A DNA stretch of 64,000 bases from Crotophaga sulcirostris (lineage: Eukaryota > Chordata > Aves > Cuculiformes > Crotophagidae). The notes under the pieces were generated by a model that saw only the letters and a program-made list of their open reading frames with translations, was not told the DNA's origin and made no database searches. Position numbers and translations under genes: made by a program. The stretch lies in NCBI GenBank assembly GCA_013397455.1, contig VYZB01000077.1, positions 1,124,734-1,188,733 of the forward strand, given 5' to 3'. Below, one piece after another: positions 38,501 through 51,372 of the stretch; position 1 is the stretch's first letter; every line of letters starts with the position of its first letter.

Positions 38501-41281
38501 AATTTCTAATGGAGCCAGATTTTTTCCGTCACCCTCCCATCCAGATTTATCTTCACCACAATTTACAAGATCACTCAATGTACTTTTTCTGCATTAAAAA
38601 CTTTACATTAATAAATACAAATCTATTTTCCAAAAACTGAGCAAATTTACCAAACTTTTCCATGCAATTCACACAGAACTGGATTCAGTGCTTACTATTG
38701 CAAATTGATTACTAGACTCCTGGTGGTTATTTAGTTATGAACAAAGCATATACTGATTTAAATAGCAACTTCAATTTTGAAGGCTGCATTCATGAGAACA
38801 AATACAGTATACCATGATGCAGAAATGCAGGGCAATTAATAATGTGACCTAAGAGAGTAAAATCTACCTTGAAATAGCCAAACACACAAGCGATACTAAA
38901 TCAAGGCCTTTATTTTCCTGCCTTTGTCTTTCCAATGTTTAGTTTCACAGTAAATGAAAGGGGCTATTTGAAGTGAGGGAAGGGGGAAGACAGGTCTGTG
39001 ACCTCTAGATAGACTATGGAGATCAAAGTCAGTCTCCATATGTGTTAGATATTATCTTTTTGAGGCAAGTGGGTATGATGTTTTGTAATGCAGCAGTGTG
39101 GAAACACACAAATAACCTACTTAGTGACTGCTGAGAGAAGAATGATTGACATTGTGCTGGAGAAGCAGTGGTAAAATCAAGAAGAAGAGATTTGGTTTGA
39201 GTTTACAGAAGAGTTGTTCAAAGCTCTGTAGTGTACAAATACTGGTTTAATTGAAAATTTCTGAGCTTACAAAAATACTGTAACTTATATATAAAAAAGA
39301 ATGGGTTGCTACAACTGACAACGTTTGAAAGTCAGTGTCCTCTATAAAACTGCTAGCTTAAGATAGCTATGAAACTACTGTTTCAACACATTCATATTTT
39401 GGTCAGTTAATTTTTTTTCTTTTAAATACACACTTAATTTAGATTGTCTTGATTCCTTCAGTGTAATTTATTTGTTATTAGAAGAGGAACGTTTTTAGTA
39501 GAAAATTACAGAACTACTGGGAAAAAATGTGATTTTGTCATCAGAACAGTGGATCAACACAGCAAAGCCCCAGCTCCATTTCTGTTAACACAGCAGAGTC
39601 TTTTAGCAGAGGTGTCATCTTAGACACATGTCCCACTGCATACAGAGGTGAGTATGGTGAGGGCTTTACCTGGATGAGGTTTTAGCTCAAGCAAATGATC
39701 AACACATTTAACCAGACTATTGATTTTTCCTCTCTCTGTAAGGGTACATAGTAATATTATTCCCTCAGAGAGACCATGAAAATTCCTTTGTTTAAACTTC
39801 CAAGTATGGATTGAAAGGAGTGAATAAAAGTGAAAAGGATTACTGTTCAAGATGTTCTACTAGAATAAAAACATTGACAGTTGCTCAGGAAGCCACACTG
39901 TAAAAAAAAATCCTTTGTCTTTTTCTGATTGCCAAGTATGTTGATAGGAGAATGTTGTCAAATAGCTGAATATCATCAAAATCAGCTTAAGAAGCTTTAA
40001 TGCCTCTCTGTCTGCATAATGTCAGTCACCAGTCTGCTCTATTGAAGTTCCCAGTTCAAGAGCAGACATAGGCAAGGTGAATATAGTTACAGCCCCAAAG
40101 CCGAACTTGACCTTTATGCAACTCTTTCACTTTCCCTACTTTCCTTTCCAATTTATCATTCACATGACAAAGCTGGAAAATGTATTTGTTCTTTTTATCA
40201 TTGCACATTTTTTGTTTTCATACATTTTCTTTGGTGCTATTCTTAACTTGCATTTTTATCTTCATGTTATATTTCTTAAATATTTACATATATTTAACCC
40301 AGAACACCAGACATACTTAGTTGATTATGCAGTTTATTATATTCTTGCATATGCTCCAGTTGCCTAAGCACCTACAAATTCTCTTGTAGTAATCACAGAG
40401 AATTCAGAAGTGTATTTTACAATGTATTACAATAGCTGGAAAGTATATTTCCTTTTAGTATTTCTGAAAATGAACATCAAGGTTCTCTTAGTAACTTACA
40501 GTGAGATGGAAAATACAGAACATTGAAACCATGACTTATGTGGAATGCAACACACATTCTTTAGTAAACTCAAATATAGCTGAGAACAGTCCATAATCTT
40601 TTCACACTGAGTCATGTCCAGTGCTTTTTTGCTTTTGTTGATCTGCTGCTGCAGGCTGCTGCATTCCTATTTTGCAGTGTTCAGCAAAATTTGTGTGTAG
40701 GACATGCCTACAGAACATGCTTGGCTATACATCAACTCTGCTTTCCATACCTGTTCTAAACTTTGGCCAAGGTCAGGACCACCTGCAAGCAAAAATCACA
40801 CGGCTGTACAGACCCTCCTAAACGAAAGAGAGGATGTGTGTTTCATCCTTAAAGACTGCTTGGATGGAAAATAATGGAGTGAGCCACATGGAAACCCAGC
40901 CTCCGAAAGAGCAGTAGCATTTTAAGAGGTTACTGCCTCTTGTCAGTTCATTACAATCCTTCACCTGAAATGAATTGCATGCCCCTGTGACAGCTCTTCG
41001 TCTATATCAGCACAGAGTAGAAAAGATTAATTCATTGCTGAAAGAGATTTGAGCTGACTGATGTTATTTGCACTCAAACAGAGCCAGGCTGTACTTCGTC
41101 TTTGCTGGAAGAGTGTTCATTAACAAATAAAGGATGCAAAAGTCTTGAGCTGACACATCTTTAGTACTGAAATCTTGACTCACCAGATCTTGGTTCCATG
41201 GGAAGCGATGGTAGCTATTGCGAGAAATGACAGGGCTCAAATTATTCCTTAAGGTACCAGCAGTGCCCACTGAGAGAGTTT
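35542..41281. other. Unique AT-rich sequence, no gene seen
   Basis: Nearly 6 kb without a recognised transposon or gene. Open frames are under 100 codons. Segments 36930 to 37280 and 40100 to 40340 are T-rich and give hydrophobic-looking but probably meaningless translations. Confidence 0.55.
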
Positions 41282-41311
41282 CAAATACAAATACAAACAC
41301 AAACAAACACT
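41282..41311 (+). repeat. CAAATA/CAAACA low-complexity repeat
   Basis: About 30 bases of imperfect CAAATA and CAAACA units. Confidence 0.85.
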
Positions 41312-43315
41312 GACAAGTCAGGCCTTAGTACCAGTCAAAAGTTTAAAAAGCAGTGAAGATATGACCACAGTTGCATCATCTGTCTTGAAAATACTGGACA
41401 GAAAGACTGGGATGGAGAAGAGCCACGTACTCTAGCACCAAGCACTAATGAATATGAAATCATCATTCTGCCAGATGTTTGCTAGAGGTACAGGTATTTC
41501 CAGTTTGCATTGTTCAACAGCATTGTCACTAGTTGATTAATGAGATGCATCAATGAATTTGCAAGGGAGGGAGCTAAACCAGCTATTAGCAACCACAGGG
41601 ATGATTGTCACGGTATAGAAATGTTAGAACTTAAAAACAGGAGTAAACTATGTTCTCCTCTGTGAGAAAATAACTTTTTATGTATATCATATACTCTGTT
41701 CAGTGCTGAGATTCATTCTGTGTAATATCTTTCTAAAGTCTGGGTAAAACACAGAATTCTTTTAGGTAGAAGCCACAAAAGGACTATTTTACCTTCTGTG
41801 AAAATATTTACAATATATCCTTTTGAACAGTTCAGAAGCAGCAATAAATAGTTCACAAAACAGCAGTGTATGAAGAAACATATCAGCTGATCTTTAGCCT
41901 CATGAAGAACTAGACTCCTCGAAGTTAGTTGTAAAGGAAAGAATACAATAAACTTTAAAAAAACAGTCCCCAGGTGCTGCAAAGTTTCTTTTTTTTCAGC
42001 AGAAGCAACTGCTGATTTTCTAACCAGGAGCATGATGCTTCAAATTCATTAGTAGAGTCAGTCTTGCAATTAGCAATAAAACTGATATACAGCCTAGTAG
42101 CAAGGCAGTCAATAACCAATTTGCAGAGAACATTCTCTTGGCATATGCAGAAATAATCCATCCTTTTCCCATCATGTTACAATTTTACAGAATGACAGCC
42201 ATGCTCCAAACCTTCATTAAAACACCTTCATTTAAACACCTTTATCTGTCCTGTTTGTTGCTGCATACTCAGGACAAACTGTACTTTTGATATAAATCCT
42301 GACTAACTGCACTGAAATCAGTGGATTATTTCAGATTTTATGATTATGTAAGTGTGAATATCTTTAATATAAAGCCTTTAACAACCCTAGGCAAGGTGTC
42401 TTTGACAGCTGGCCTGATTAGCAAAAGATGTTTGGATTGAGGCAAACAGGGGAATAGCTACTGAATTTCCCACCTTAATAAAGCACCCAGCTAAATGTTA
42501 TTAAAGACTTCAGCAGAAATAGGAAATTGGGCAAATCTCAAGCTATGCAAGTGAGCAGTTTAAGAACAAGGCAGAAGTATGGAAGAGTTTTATGTTTTAG
42601 AATTTGGCATAAATCATTAACTAATATATATTTTATAAATATTTTAGCAGAGAAATGAAAGAAATATTGAGAATGTGTCTCAGATTTCCACATTGCCAGC
42701 TGAAAGGCTGCTCAATAATTTAGTGTGATCGTCTCACTGATGATATTGTTCACATTTTGGTCCTTCTTTCAGCACTTTTATGCTTGTAGTTATTTTAGGG
42801 TGCTCATGCAGGGCAATTCTGACAGAGGATGTGTCACAACCCATCTATAAGCCAAATTGCTATGCAGAACTGTGGCCTCAACTCTCTACTGCCACAGGGA
42901 AAATCTTCTGACTCAGGTTTAGTGGTTCTCTAACCCCTGTGGCGAGGAGAGATTGTGAAGCTGGTTGCGCTCAGCACAGGTGGTAGCCAGCACATTTGCA
43001 ATGTGTACACAAGATAAGGCACTCAGAGTCAACATTCTCCCTATTCCCATCCTACAATTCATAACATGGCTAGTAAGGGTGATTCACCCTTGTTCTGTAG
43101 CCCACTAGAGATTAAAATAGTCAAATAATTGTAATTCTTGCTATATAAACAAATCAGTGTAAACAAAGTACTTAAAAGATGATAGCACATTCCTGCGAAT
43201 AATCCTTATCCCCTCCTCCACCCCACTTTCCTTCCCTTGTATCTCTATATTTTATCCACTGGTTACCCTGGAAAACCTGTCTTTTGCCCTGTGCAAGTGG
43301 AGTGCATTAACATTT
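41312..43315. other. Unique sequence, no gene seen
   Basis: No gene or repeat recognised. The portion 42340 to 42520 is AT-rich, with words such as GATTATGTAA and CCTGATTAGC, and is a weak candidate for conserved noncoding sequence. Confidence 0.5.
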
Positions 43316-43380
43316 GGGGTCTTGGGGTTTTTTTTGTTTGTTCGTTGGGGGTTTTTGGGGGTTTGTTTTATTTTGTTTTT
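43316..43380 (+). repeat. GT-rich low-complexity tract with G-quadruplex potential
   Basis: Four G-runs (43316..43319, 43324..43327, 43347..43351, 43357..43361) are separated by T-rich loops of 4, 19 and 5 bases, and a TTTTATTTTG tail follows. Together these could fold as a quadruplex with one long loop. Confidence 0.8.
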
Positions 43381-43559
43381 TATAAATGTGAAGATTCTTC
43401 TTTAAGAAGAATTTAATCTCTCCAGAGAAAGTTATTTATCACAGCAGGTTTGATAGTCCTGTCTCTGCACCTAAGGTATGCCAGTGGTTTATAAACAAGG
43501 TAAATGAATGGTGTATGAAGAGGTAGAAATCTGCTTTAGCAACAATAAACTCTAACTAG
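43381..43559. other. Short unique spacer
   Basis: Nothing recognised. Confidence 0.5.
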
Positions 43560-44060
43560 CTTCTCCATCTGAGCCTTCTTTCACAGATGCTCTCATATGA
43601 CAACACTGCAGCTTGGACGACCTGCATTCTTCAACAAGCCCTTAATTAACAGAGTGTTAGGCATGTCCTTTCCCAAAGCCTGGAATGCGGTATTATTGGC
43701 CTGCCACAGAAAATTGCCACATAACTTAATGAGCCATTGGCACTTTAATTTTATAATGCACTTCCCTAATTAAGCTCTCTAGACCCCAGACTTTAACAGC
43801 TGTCCACAGCTGCTGGAAAGTGATTTATCACTGTCAGCTTTCACAGCCAAAACATTCAAAGGTGCAAGTTTTCAGTATCACTCAGCAGATAAACATTTGT
43901 CTGTTTCAATCCATTTTGATGCTGTTTCAATAAATCTAAAAGTTCTGTGCATTGATTTATATAGCTTTTCATACTTGTTCTCCAATATGCAGACTCATGT
44001 TAATTTTAAAATCTCTACAAGTGTGCCCAATGGACTGGTCTGATAATACAAAATAACATA
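43560..44060. promoter_or_regulatory. Candidate conserved noncoding element (unproven)
   Basis: A repeat-free block with words such as CACTTTAATTTTATAATGCA, CCTAATTAAGC, AGCTGTCCACAGCTGCTGG (paired E-box-like CAGCTG motifs near 43797 to 43815) and ATTGATTTATATAG. It has no coding character. The mix of E-box and homeodomain words suggests an enhancer, but no alignment supports this. Confidence 0.25.
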
Positions 44061-46586
44061 TATATCTTATCACAGCCTTTTGTCTTCCTTCATTTGCATT
44101 TGCTTACACCCCCTTCTCTGCTAATTCATAGGTGCATGCCAGGGCTATGGGAATAATGTACTAATTAAAACCAAATGCAGAACTCTAGAATGTAGCTTTC
44201 AATCAAGACTGGCTGTTATAAGCACATGAAACTTCTTTTATACTCTCCAGAGTGCCTTCCTGATGCCGAAACTGGGGCACACCAAGAAAAATGAACAGTC
44301 AGAAGTTTTAAGAGAAGCAATCTCAAAAGTAATTTTTTGTATTCAGTTACCTCAGGACAGAGCAAGTATCAAAAATAGGAATCATTTAAGAAGTAGATGG
44401 AACAAATGTACATAACAGAAGTCTGCCACCAGTTACTAAGCACAATGATGCACATTCAACTTTCAGCTCAGCAAGTCCCCAAACAGTAAATTGCCAGAAG
44501 CCATAAGAGAGGGGGCAATATCGTGTGAAGTAACACTCTATACCTGTGCCATTCCTAAGCTTTCGGCTCTGGATGTTTTCCAGAAAGCTACAGGACCCTG
44601 TAGCCACAGCCACCAGTAAATTTATCTTATCTTTGGTGTGACCCAATACAGACCTTAAGTTCCTACAGATTATCCAGGAGAACACAGATACTTATTACTT
44701 CAAATGCTCAACACTTATCTTTAAGGTTTTGAGTAGGCTTACTTCCTTATATCTCAAGGACTGTTTTACACAAGATACTTGCCAGTAGAGCTCCACCTCA
44801 GAATTACATAACTTCCTGCATAGGTGTGAAACTCATCTGCAGGGAGAGAAAAATTTCTTTCAAGAGTACAAAATAAAGTCTTGTACTCATCTTTTTACGT
44901 GTAATGCAAGTTCCGTCAGCCTTGCCATCATTAACATCTGACAGTCTTGTTCATATTGAAATAAATAAAACCATACCAAAGAAAATGCTTACTCTGCCTA
45001 CATTTGTCTTCCTGGGAGAAAGCTGAAAAAGCAAAGCAAACATAACAAAAGTCAGTCAGGGCACACAGCACACTGCTGGGAGCCACTTTACTTACTACCA
45101 GAATGACCTGAACAGTGAACTTTGTTATGATGGCAGTTGTGTTCCAAAGAGAGAAAAAAAAGCCCTTATTTGAGCAAGGTTTGTGGTCCTGCCTTCAAGA
45201 AAGGTACCAACCAAGACAAGGTAAGGGCACAGCAACTAGAGTGAGGAAGGCTTATTCTTAAAGGGAAGGAGATTTGTTCTGGAAGAAGGTTTCAATAGAC
45301 ATCGCAGACAACGATTAATGGTACAGGGATCATGATCTTGTGTGACTGTGAATATCCTAGTGGTAGGAGCAGATGCAGTGCAGTATTCTACTAAAATAAG
45401 TATCACTTTAAATATACATCAGGCTAACTCAAAAACTGTCAGAGTGAGGGTCAGAGTCTGTTGGATTTAGTGCCTTTTCAGTATGTTTCACTGCAAAGTT
45501 ACTGTGAAATGTATGGATCTTGGTAGACATAACTAAAATAAATCTTCTATGTTTTTTCAGTTTTAAAAACAGTATTTCCAACAAAATTTTTCTCTGCTGT
45601 AGAATTAGAAGAAATCATAGCAACTTTTTATCGTACGTACTTCCTTGCATGTAAAATTTAACATGATCCACTGAGAGTAGCAGAATAATATCAAAATTTA
45701 ATTTTCAGTCTACTCTGTGTTTTATGAGATGTTATCCTTTTTCTTCTTTAGTCAGCTGGCACCTCTGAATGACGTTTTCCCACTGAATTATTTTTAGCTG
45801 AAGCAAAATCAATATTAATTTGAAAGGCTGGATAGGAAAAAAAGACTTCAGCATATTCAGTTAGCAGATGTTGGAGAGATAGGGGGAAAGTTTCTTGCTA
45901 ACAAAGTGTTTCTTAAGGATTAACAATGATTTAATAACAACTTGATCTAAAGCATATTCTGCTGAGGAATTTACTGTACCTATTTAAGTTACATGCGGCT
46001 GAGATGGGGCACTGCAGTCAGTATTTGTGACTACCCTTAGCAGGAGGAAGCTCACCATAGTCCTGCATTCAGTTTTCTACAGCTTTAGCTTGGTCCTGCA
46101 TGGAGTGAAAGATTCAAAGCTCTCAACAATGACTGAGTGGATGAATGAGTAACGCAGGACCACAGCTGCTGACCTTGTCCTGAGCCAGAGGTGATCACAC
46201 AGGCAATATTAGCAGAGCACAGCCCAAACTGTCCCAGTCCTTATATCCTCTTAAATCTGACACATCACCTTCATCACCAGTGGCTACCACAGATTTATTT
46301 TCTTGTAAATTTTTTTCAGTTGGGAAGAAAGATGTGATAATAGAATCCAAGTATTTCTGTTCACTTCCAAATAGTATACAAAAATCCCTTATCTTTGCAG
46401 GCAAGAGCCAAAGTGCAAAGCAAAAGTGTTTTTGCAGAAAACTCTGTGCCTTGTCAGGCTAGTACCTAACTGAAAAATGCCTCTAGACTAATATATCCAC
46501 CTTGTTTTTTGACTCAGAATTCAGTGAAACATTGTTGGTTTGGACCCCTGGCTGGGCTTTCATGTGGCCTGTGCCTTTAGTTGTTG
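44061..46586. other. Unique sequence, no gene seen
   Basis: Short open frames only, longest 99 codons. No repeat recognised. Confidence 0.55.
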
Positions 46587-46635
46587 GGTTTTTTTGATTT
46601 TGTTTTTCTGTTTGTTTGTTTGTTTGTTTGTTTTG
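46587..46635 (+). repeat. (TTTG)n microsatellite
   Basis: Five perfect TTTG units at 46611..46630, preceded by a degenerate T-rich, G-interrupted stretch. Confidence 0.93.
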
Positions 46636-47049
46636 AATTCAGCTCCCTCATTAATTAAAGGATATTGGCTGTTTCTTGAATGGCAGGTGTACTGTTCACC
46701 TGCTTGAAGAGAACTTCCTTCAGCCTCTGCACTTTACCTTCACATGACAGAAAAGCACTATTATGCCTACCTTTCTGACAGGAAGACAGAAAGAAGCGAC
46801 ATAGAATATTATTTTCCACTCACCCCTTTGAAAGTTTATTTTGCACCTGTAACCAGGTCTCCTGGGCTGACGCCCCAACACTTGCACAGCAAACCTTGCA
46901 CCACACCACCTCTGTGGCCCCTCTTCCACACAGGAACTGTGTCCTTCTCAACCCCAAGAACAAGTCAAGCTGCATTGCAAGCCACAGGGCAAGGCAGGGG
47001 GCTGACCTAACAGCTACAATGCACCATTTAACCCTGCCTACCTGCAAAC
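46636..47049. other. Unique sequence with a GC-rich patch
   Basis: Bases 46855 to 47005 are markedly C-rich and open in several frames on both strands, without recognisable similarity. I could not assign it to a transposon. Confidence 0.45.
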
Positions 47050-47440
47050 TATTTTAAGCCTACCAGTTATGAAACATTTAATAAACAGGTAATATGAGTT
47101 GCTTTTGTATGATTAATTCATCAACACAAACATGTGTTTTAATCGTGATAGTGTAATTGCTTCCACATTTGTAAAGAAGTATGGAAAGGGATGCTGCAGT
47201 AGTCAGTCACTGCTAGGTAATATTGCTTTTATCTAAATTAGAAATTCATTACCCAGCATCTCTGTATACTGAACCGAGACTGCAACAGCTCAATTTTTCT
47301 TACAACCTGATGCAAAAGGAAACAGCTAAAAAGACATTTTGAATTCATGTGAATTGTTCAAAACCTCAGAATGATACATCAAATCCATCACAGACTTAAT
47401 AAGAGGCTTCTAAATTAGCCCTTGAATTAATTAATGTTTA
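47050..47440. promoter_or_regulatory. Candidate conserved noncoding element (unproven)
   Basis: A repeat-free AT-rich block with GATTAATTCATC, GTTTTAATCGTGATAGTGTA, TGAATTAATTAATGTTTAAC and TAAATTAGAAATTCATTA words. Judged by texture only. Confidence 0.22.
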
Positions 47441-50400
47441 ACTATGCTTGATCAAATGAAGTATTTTAAACGTAAAATATTGCAACATGTGAGACATCCT
47501 TTCTTGATTTGCAGAGTGGTGTGTAGGAGCACATAAGCAACTTCATGCATGTGAGTACAACAGGGCTGTCTTTCTCTGCATACGCACTTGAGTGAACATT
47601 TGTGGTATTTGAGCTTTTCCTTGTAGATTTTGGCTCTTCGTGAAAATCCATAAACTGGGATTCCAATAATGCAAACACTTGCACATCTGAGTTAACACTG
47701 TGCATATGAACAATCTAATTGAACTCATATGCACAAAATTATTCACATATGTTTGTAGGATCATGGCCAAAAGAATATTGATTAGTATGACATATATTTA
47801 TTCATTTCACTTCATTCAAGATGAGCCTGAGCCACAAAGTGCTGGCTTAATGCTGCCTCTTAAGTGTGGGGGTGTTCTGAACAAGATCTTGGTTCCAATC
47901 CGTTTCTAGCACAATTAACTTTTTATATATTTCATTTGATTGTCTATTCTTATTCCATTTGTCACAACAAAATGTATGACTCCAGTCACTGAATAATACC
48001 TGGATTATTCATCCCATCCCTATGGTAAAAGAAAACACAAATGTGCATACCCCAGTATAATAGGAAGCTCAATTTAGTAACTTACTACCTTAATGTAATG
48101 ACCCTTTTCCTCTGAGAACTGGCTTTGACTCCAACCCAAACTAAGGCAGAGGAAACTAATTTTGACTGTAATGGCTACAAGTATAATGAGATTAGGCTGA
48201 CAGAATCCTGTTCTCCCCTTGCAGCCCAAAGGTATTCAGTTTAATCCCTCCTTCTTTACTTGGAGGGGGAAGGTGCCAACATTGGACCCACTGGTCACTT
48301 ACCAGCCTACTCAAAGCTCTCTTCTATTTTACTCCGTCAAACTGACTTCTGTAATGAAAAATACTATACAAAGCATCATAGCTAAAGATAAATCTCTAGA
48401 AAAAGTAGTTTTCTAACCCAATAAATTCTGCTAAGCACTCTAAGAAACCACAAAGATCATGCAGTTGTATGGGATACGAGATTAGGGCCATAATCTTTCA
48501 TTTCTTGGCATTCCTATATGCTTAATTACCTTACTAATATGGTCGCTTCTACCTACCCAAGCTGAAGTGGCCATAAAAGAAAGAGGAAGAAATTTTAAGG
48601 ATGGAGAGAGTACCCACCTTTCAAAGGAATCACCAGAAGTAGCATGTAAAATTTTAAGCTTCTGAGAACTATTTTAGGGAAAAGAGTTGCAGAGATGCTG
48701 GTATGTAGCACAGCAGCCAAGTGTTGTGCTGACATGCAGGATAAAATTCTTTTGCACTACCTCTGCATAATTTTTTATCCTACTTTAAAGAGCAATATGT
48801 TTTGAGACAAGAAGGGCCCATTTTGGTAATTTAATTCTGCTTCTTTCACTTAATTATTTTTGCATGAAAATCATCCTTCTAGTTTCAGTTGCAGTCCTGC
48901 ATTTTGACAGACATCTTATCCCTCAATTAAAACTCCAGTATTGATGAATCAGCCACGCTTTGAGAGAGGTTATTTCAATTCCTCCACTTAGAAAAATATA
49001 CCCTGTCTTTCTGACTCAGCTATTAGAAATCATTGTGCCTTTTCTGTGAGATTAAACAGCTATCTGTAGGAGGAATCTTTTTCATATCAGTATTTGTAAA
49101 TTGTTGTCAAGTATTGTCTGTGAAGACCAGTGACCCAGCATAGCAGTCAGTGCATCATCACTTTTTCTTTGGACAAAGGCAGACTGTCACACGGTATCGC
49201 TGGAAAGGACTTTTCAGCTTCAGGACCAGCTATTTTACCATCACACTCCTTTTAGTATTTAACTAGGATTTTTTTCAATGGTTTTACATTATTTAAATTC
49301 ATCAGAAAATCATTTATTCCTTCTGCATGAAAATGGTTTTGTTATTTTGGTGGAAAGCAGCACCTCTATGATCTTAAAATGATAACTAGATATTTTCAGA
49401 AGGAAAAAATACGACAAATCAAAGGACTACAAGCTTCCATAATTTCTCTCAGGAAGAAACATGCACAATATTTGCCCGACCATTCTGTCCCTCTGTGAAA
49501 CAAATAGGAGTATTGTTCCACATAGAAATTCTCCAAGCACTAAATCCATCAGACTTAGAGCTTATTATTCACAGGTTCAGATTTAACATGTCATGAATCT
49601 CCTTATGCTTCCTAACATTCTTGTTTCTGATCTCCTGTGATCAGTGCTGCTTATTAACATGGCCTGTGGTGCACCACAGACCCCATTACAAACCTGCTGG
49701 TAAATCAATCACTGGGTGGCACCCAAGAGCCAGCTAAGAGATGTATTGAATTGCAGACACTCTCCAATACACATATTTTAACAATTTCCTCCGTCTTCAG
49801 TGAAATTATGCTAATATTTTAGTTGAGTTTCCTTAAGTCTGGGACTCAAATTAAGTCTGTCTGTTTCGTTTTTATGATAGTGCTTGAAATCACTTGCAGA
49901 CAAGGGGTTGTTGGACCATGAGATTTATAGTGGCAATGCCACAAAGGTGAAACACATCCTGAGGAAGAGGAAAGCAATCTGTATAGCCAGTGTTTTCACT
50001 GCAGTAAACTTTATAGCAGTATTAAGGGAATAGTTACAAATCAGTTTGATGGTGTTGATTTCATTGAGAATAAGTATATTTACACTTGTAAGGTTTCTCT
50101 TAATAATTTTCAGTATGTTTTACACAATGGGGTTAGTGAAGGTTGAATCTGAGCATATTTCAGGAGTGACAAAATCTGTTTTTCTTTTTCCCACCCATCC
50201 TTCTACTTTACTTCACAAAAATGGTTTTATAACAGCTCCTAAGGGGCTGAGTCAAGGTTCAGCTATTTTACCGAGGCTCACTGATGTTTCTGAAGATGCT
50301 GCAGAATCTTTTATGTTCAGATGCTTTTGGTTATGATGTAGACATGTGTGGGAAGGAAAGTACTCACAGTGTATGAGTACCAAAAGCCATCTACTTCCTC

Positions 50401-51150
50401 CACTGGCTCCATACCACCAATTAATTACCTGGAAGTCTGGGGTTAGAGTATATGATTTCCAAATTTAAAGCTTTATAAACCATGCAGGTTATAATAATTT
50501 TTCTTCCCTGCTGGCACTTGAACTGTTCACACCTAATTATGCCTCAGTAGTATGGGAACTTGTCATCTGCAGAATATCTCAAAATTCAGCCAGTTTAGGG
50601 GGAAAAAACCAACTCTTAAAACCTAAATATGTAACAGATATGCAAGTGTACCTGGGGACAATTGTATTAGGGAAGGACAATAAACCAGCTGCCTTCTTCA
50701 GATAATATCCCACTTCAGAGATCGTATTTCTTGAAGGACACTTGGATCTGAAAACCCTTTCCAGAGAGAACAGAGGGCTAGTGGGAGCAAAACCAGAACC
50801 AGCAAGAAAGAAGAAAATATAGACTCTTGGAGGATTTTTAATGACTCTTCCCAGCAATGGCAAGAGAAGGGTACATAATGGTGAATTATTCAGCAGCAGC
50901 TGCATCCAGCATGAAGGGACAGCTAGAAGGTACCCATTACAAGCGCCAGGATGCTGGTCAGCAGGCAGAGAAAAGGTCTATCAGACACCCGTTTCAGAGG
51001 TACATTATCTGAAAATGCCACAGAGTGTGGGAGCTTGTGTGCCCTGAACTGTGATGAACTCTCTCTCCTTCCCTCTTCAAATCTACCCAGAACTGCTCTG
51101 CAGGCAAGCATTTTACACTATCACCCTTCAAAAAAGTCACTAAATGTTCA
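47441..51150. other. Unique sequence, no gene seen
   Basis: Open frames up to 108 codons without similarity. The last seven bases (ATGTTCA, 51144..51150) are a likely target duplication of the next CR1 insertion. Confidence 0.55.
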
Positions 51151-51372
51151 CAGTATCACAGTATCACAGCATCACAAGGTTGGAAGGGACCTCTGAAATC
51201 ATCAAGTCCAACCTATAAGCCAACACTAACACCATCCCATCACCTAAACCACGGCACTCAGTGCCTCATCCAGTCTTAACCACATCCAGGGTCGGTGACT
51301 CCACCACCTCCCTGGGCAGCGCATTCCAGTGGCCAATCACCCTTTCAGTGAAGAACTTCTTCCTAACACATC
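51151..51372 (-). mobile_element. CR1 LINE 3' end, TATCACAG-tailed subfamily
   Basis: An antisense copy of 222 bp, relatively well preserved. The left edge holds three TATCACAG-type octamers, then 'AAGGTTGGAAGGGACCTCTG', 'AATCATCAAGTCCAACCT', 'CACGGCACTCAGTGCCTCAT', 'GACTCCACCACCTCCCTGGG' and 'CAGTGAAGAACTTCTTCCTAA'. The 7-mer ATGTTCA flanks both sides (51144..51150 and 51373..51379) and may be a target duplication, although it partly overlaps the tail repeat. The copy is 5'-truncated and has no coding capacity. It appears younger than the CR1 copies at 1104 and 28869. Confidence 0.95.

Noticed and set aside
40077..40367. 96-codon hydrophobic open frame
   Set aside because: Composition follows the T-rich DNA (Phe, Leu, Ile, Tyr). 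No family, start context or splice signals.
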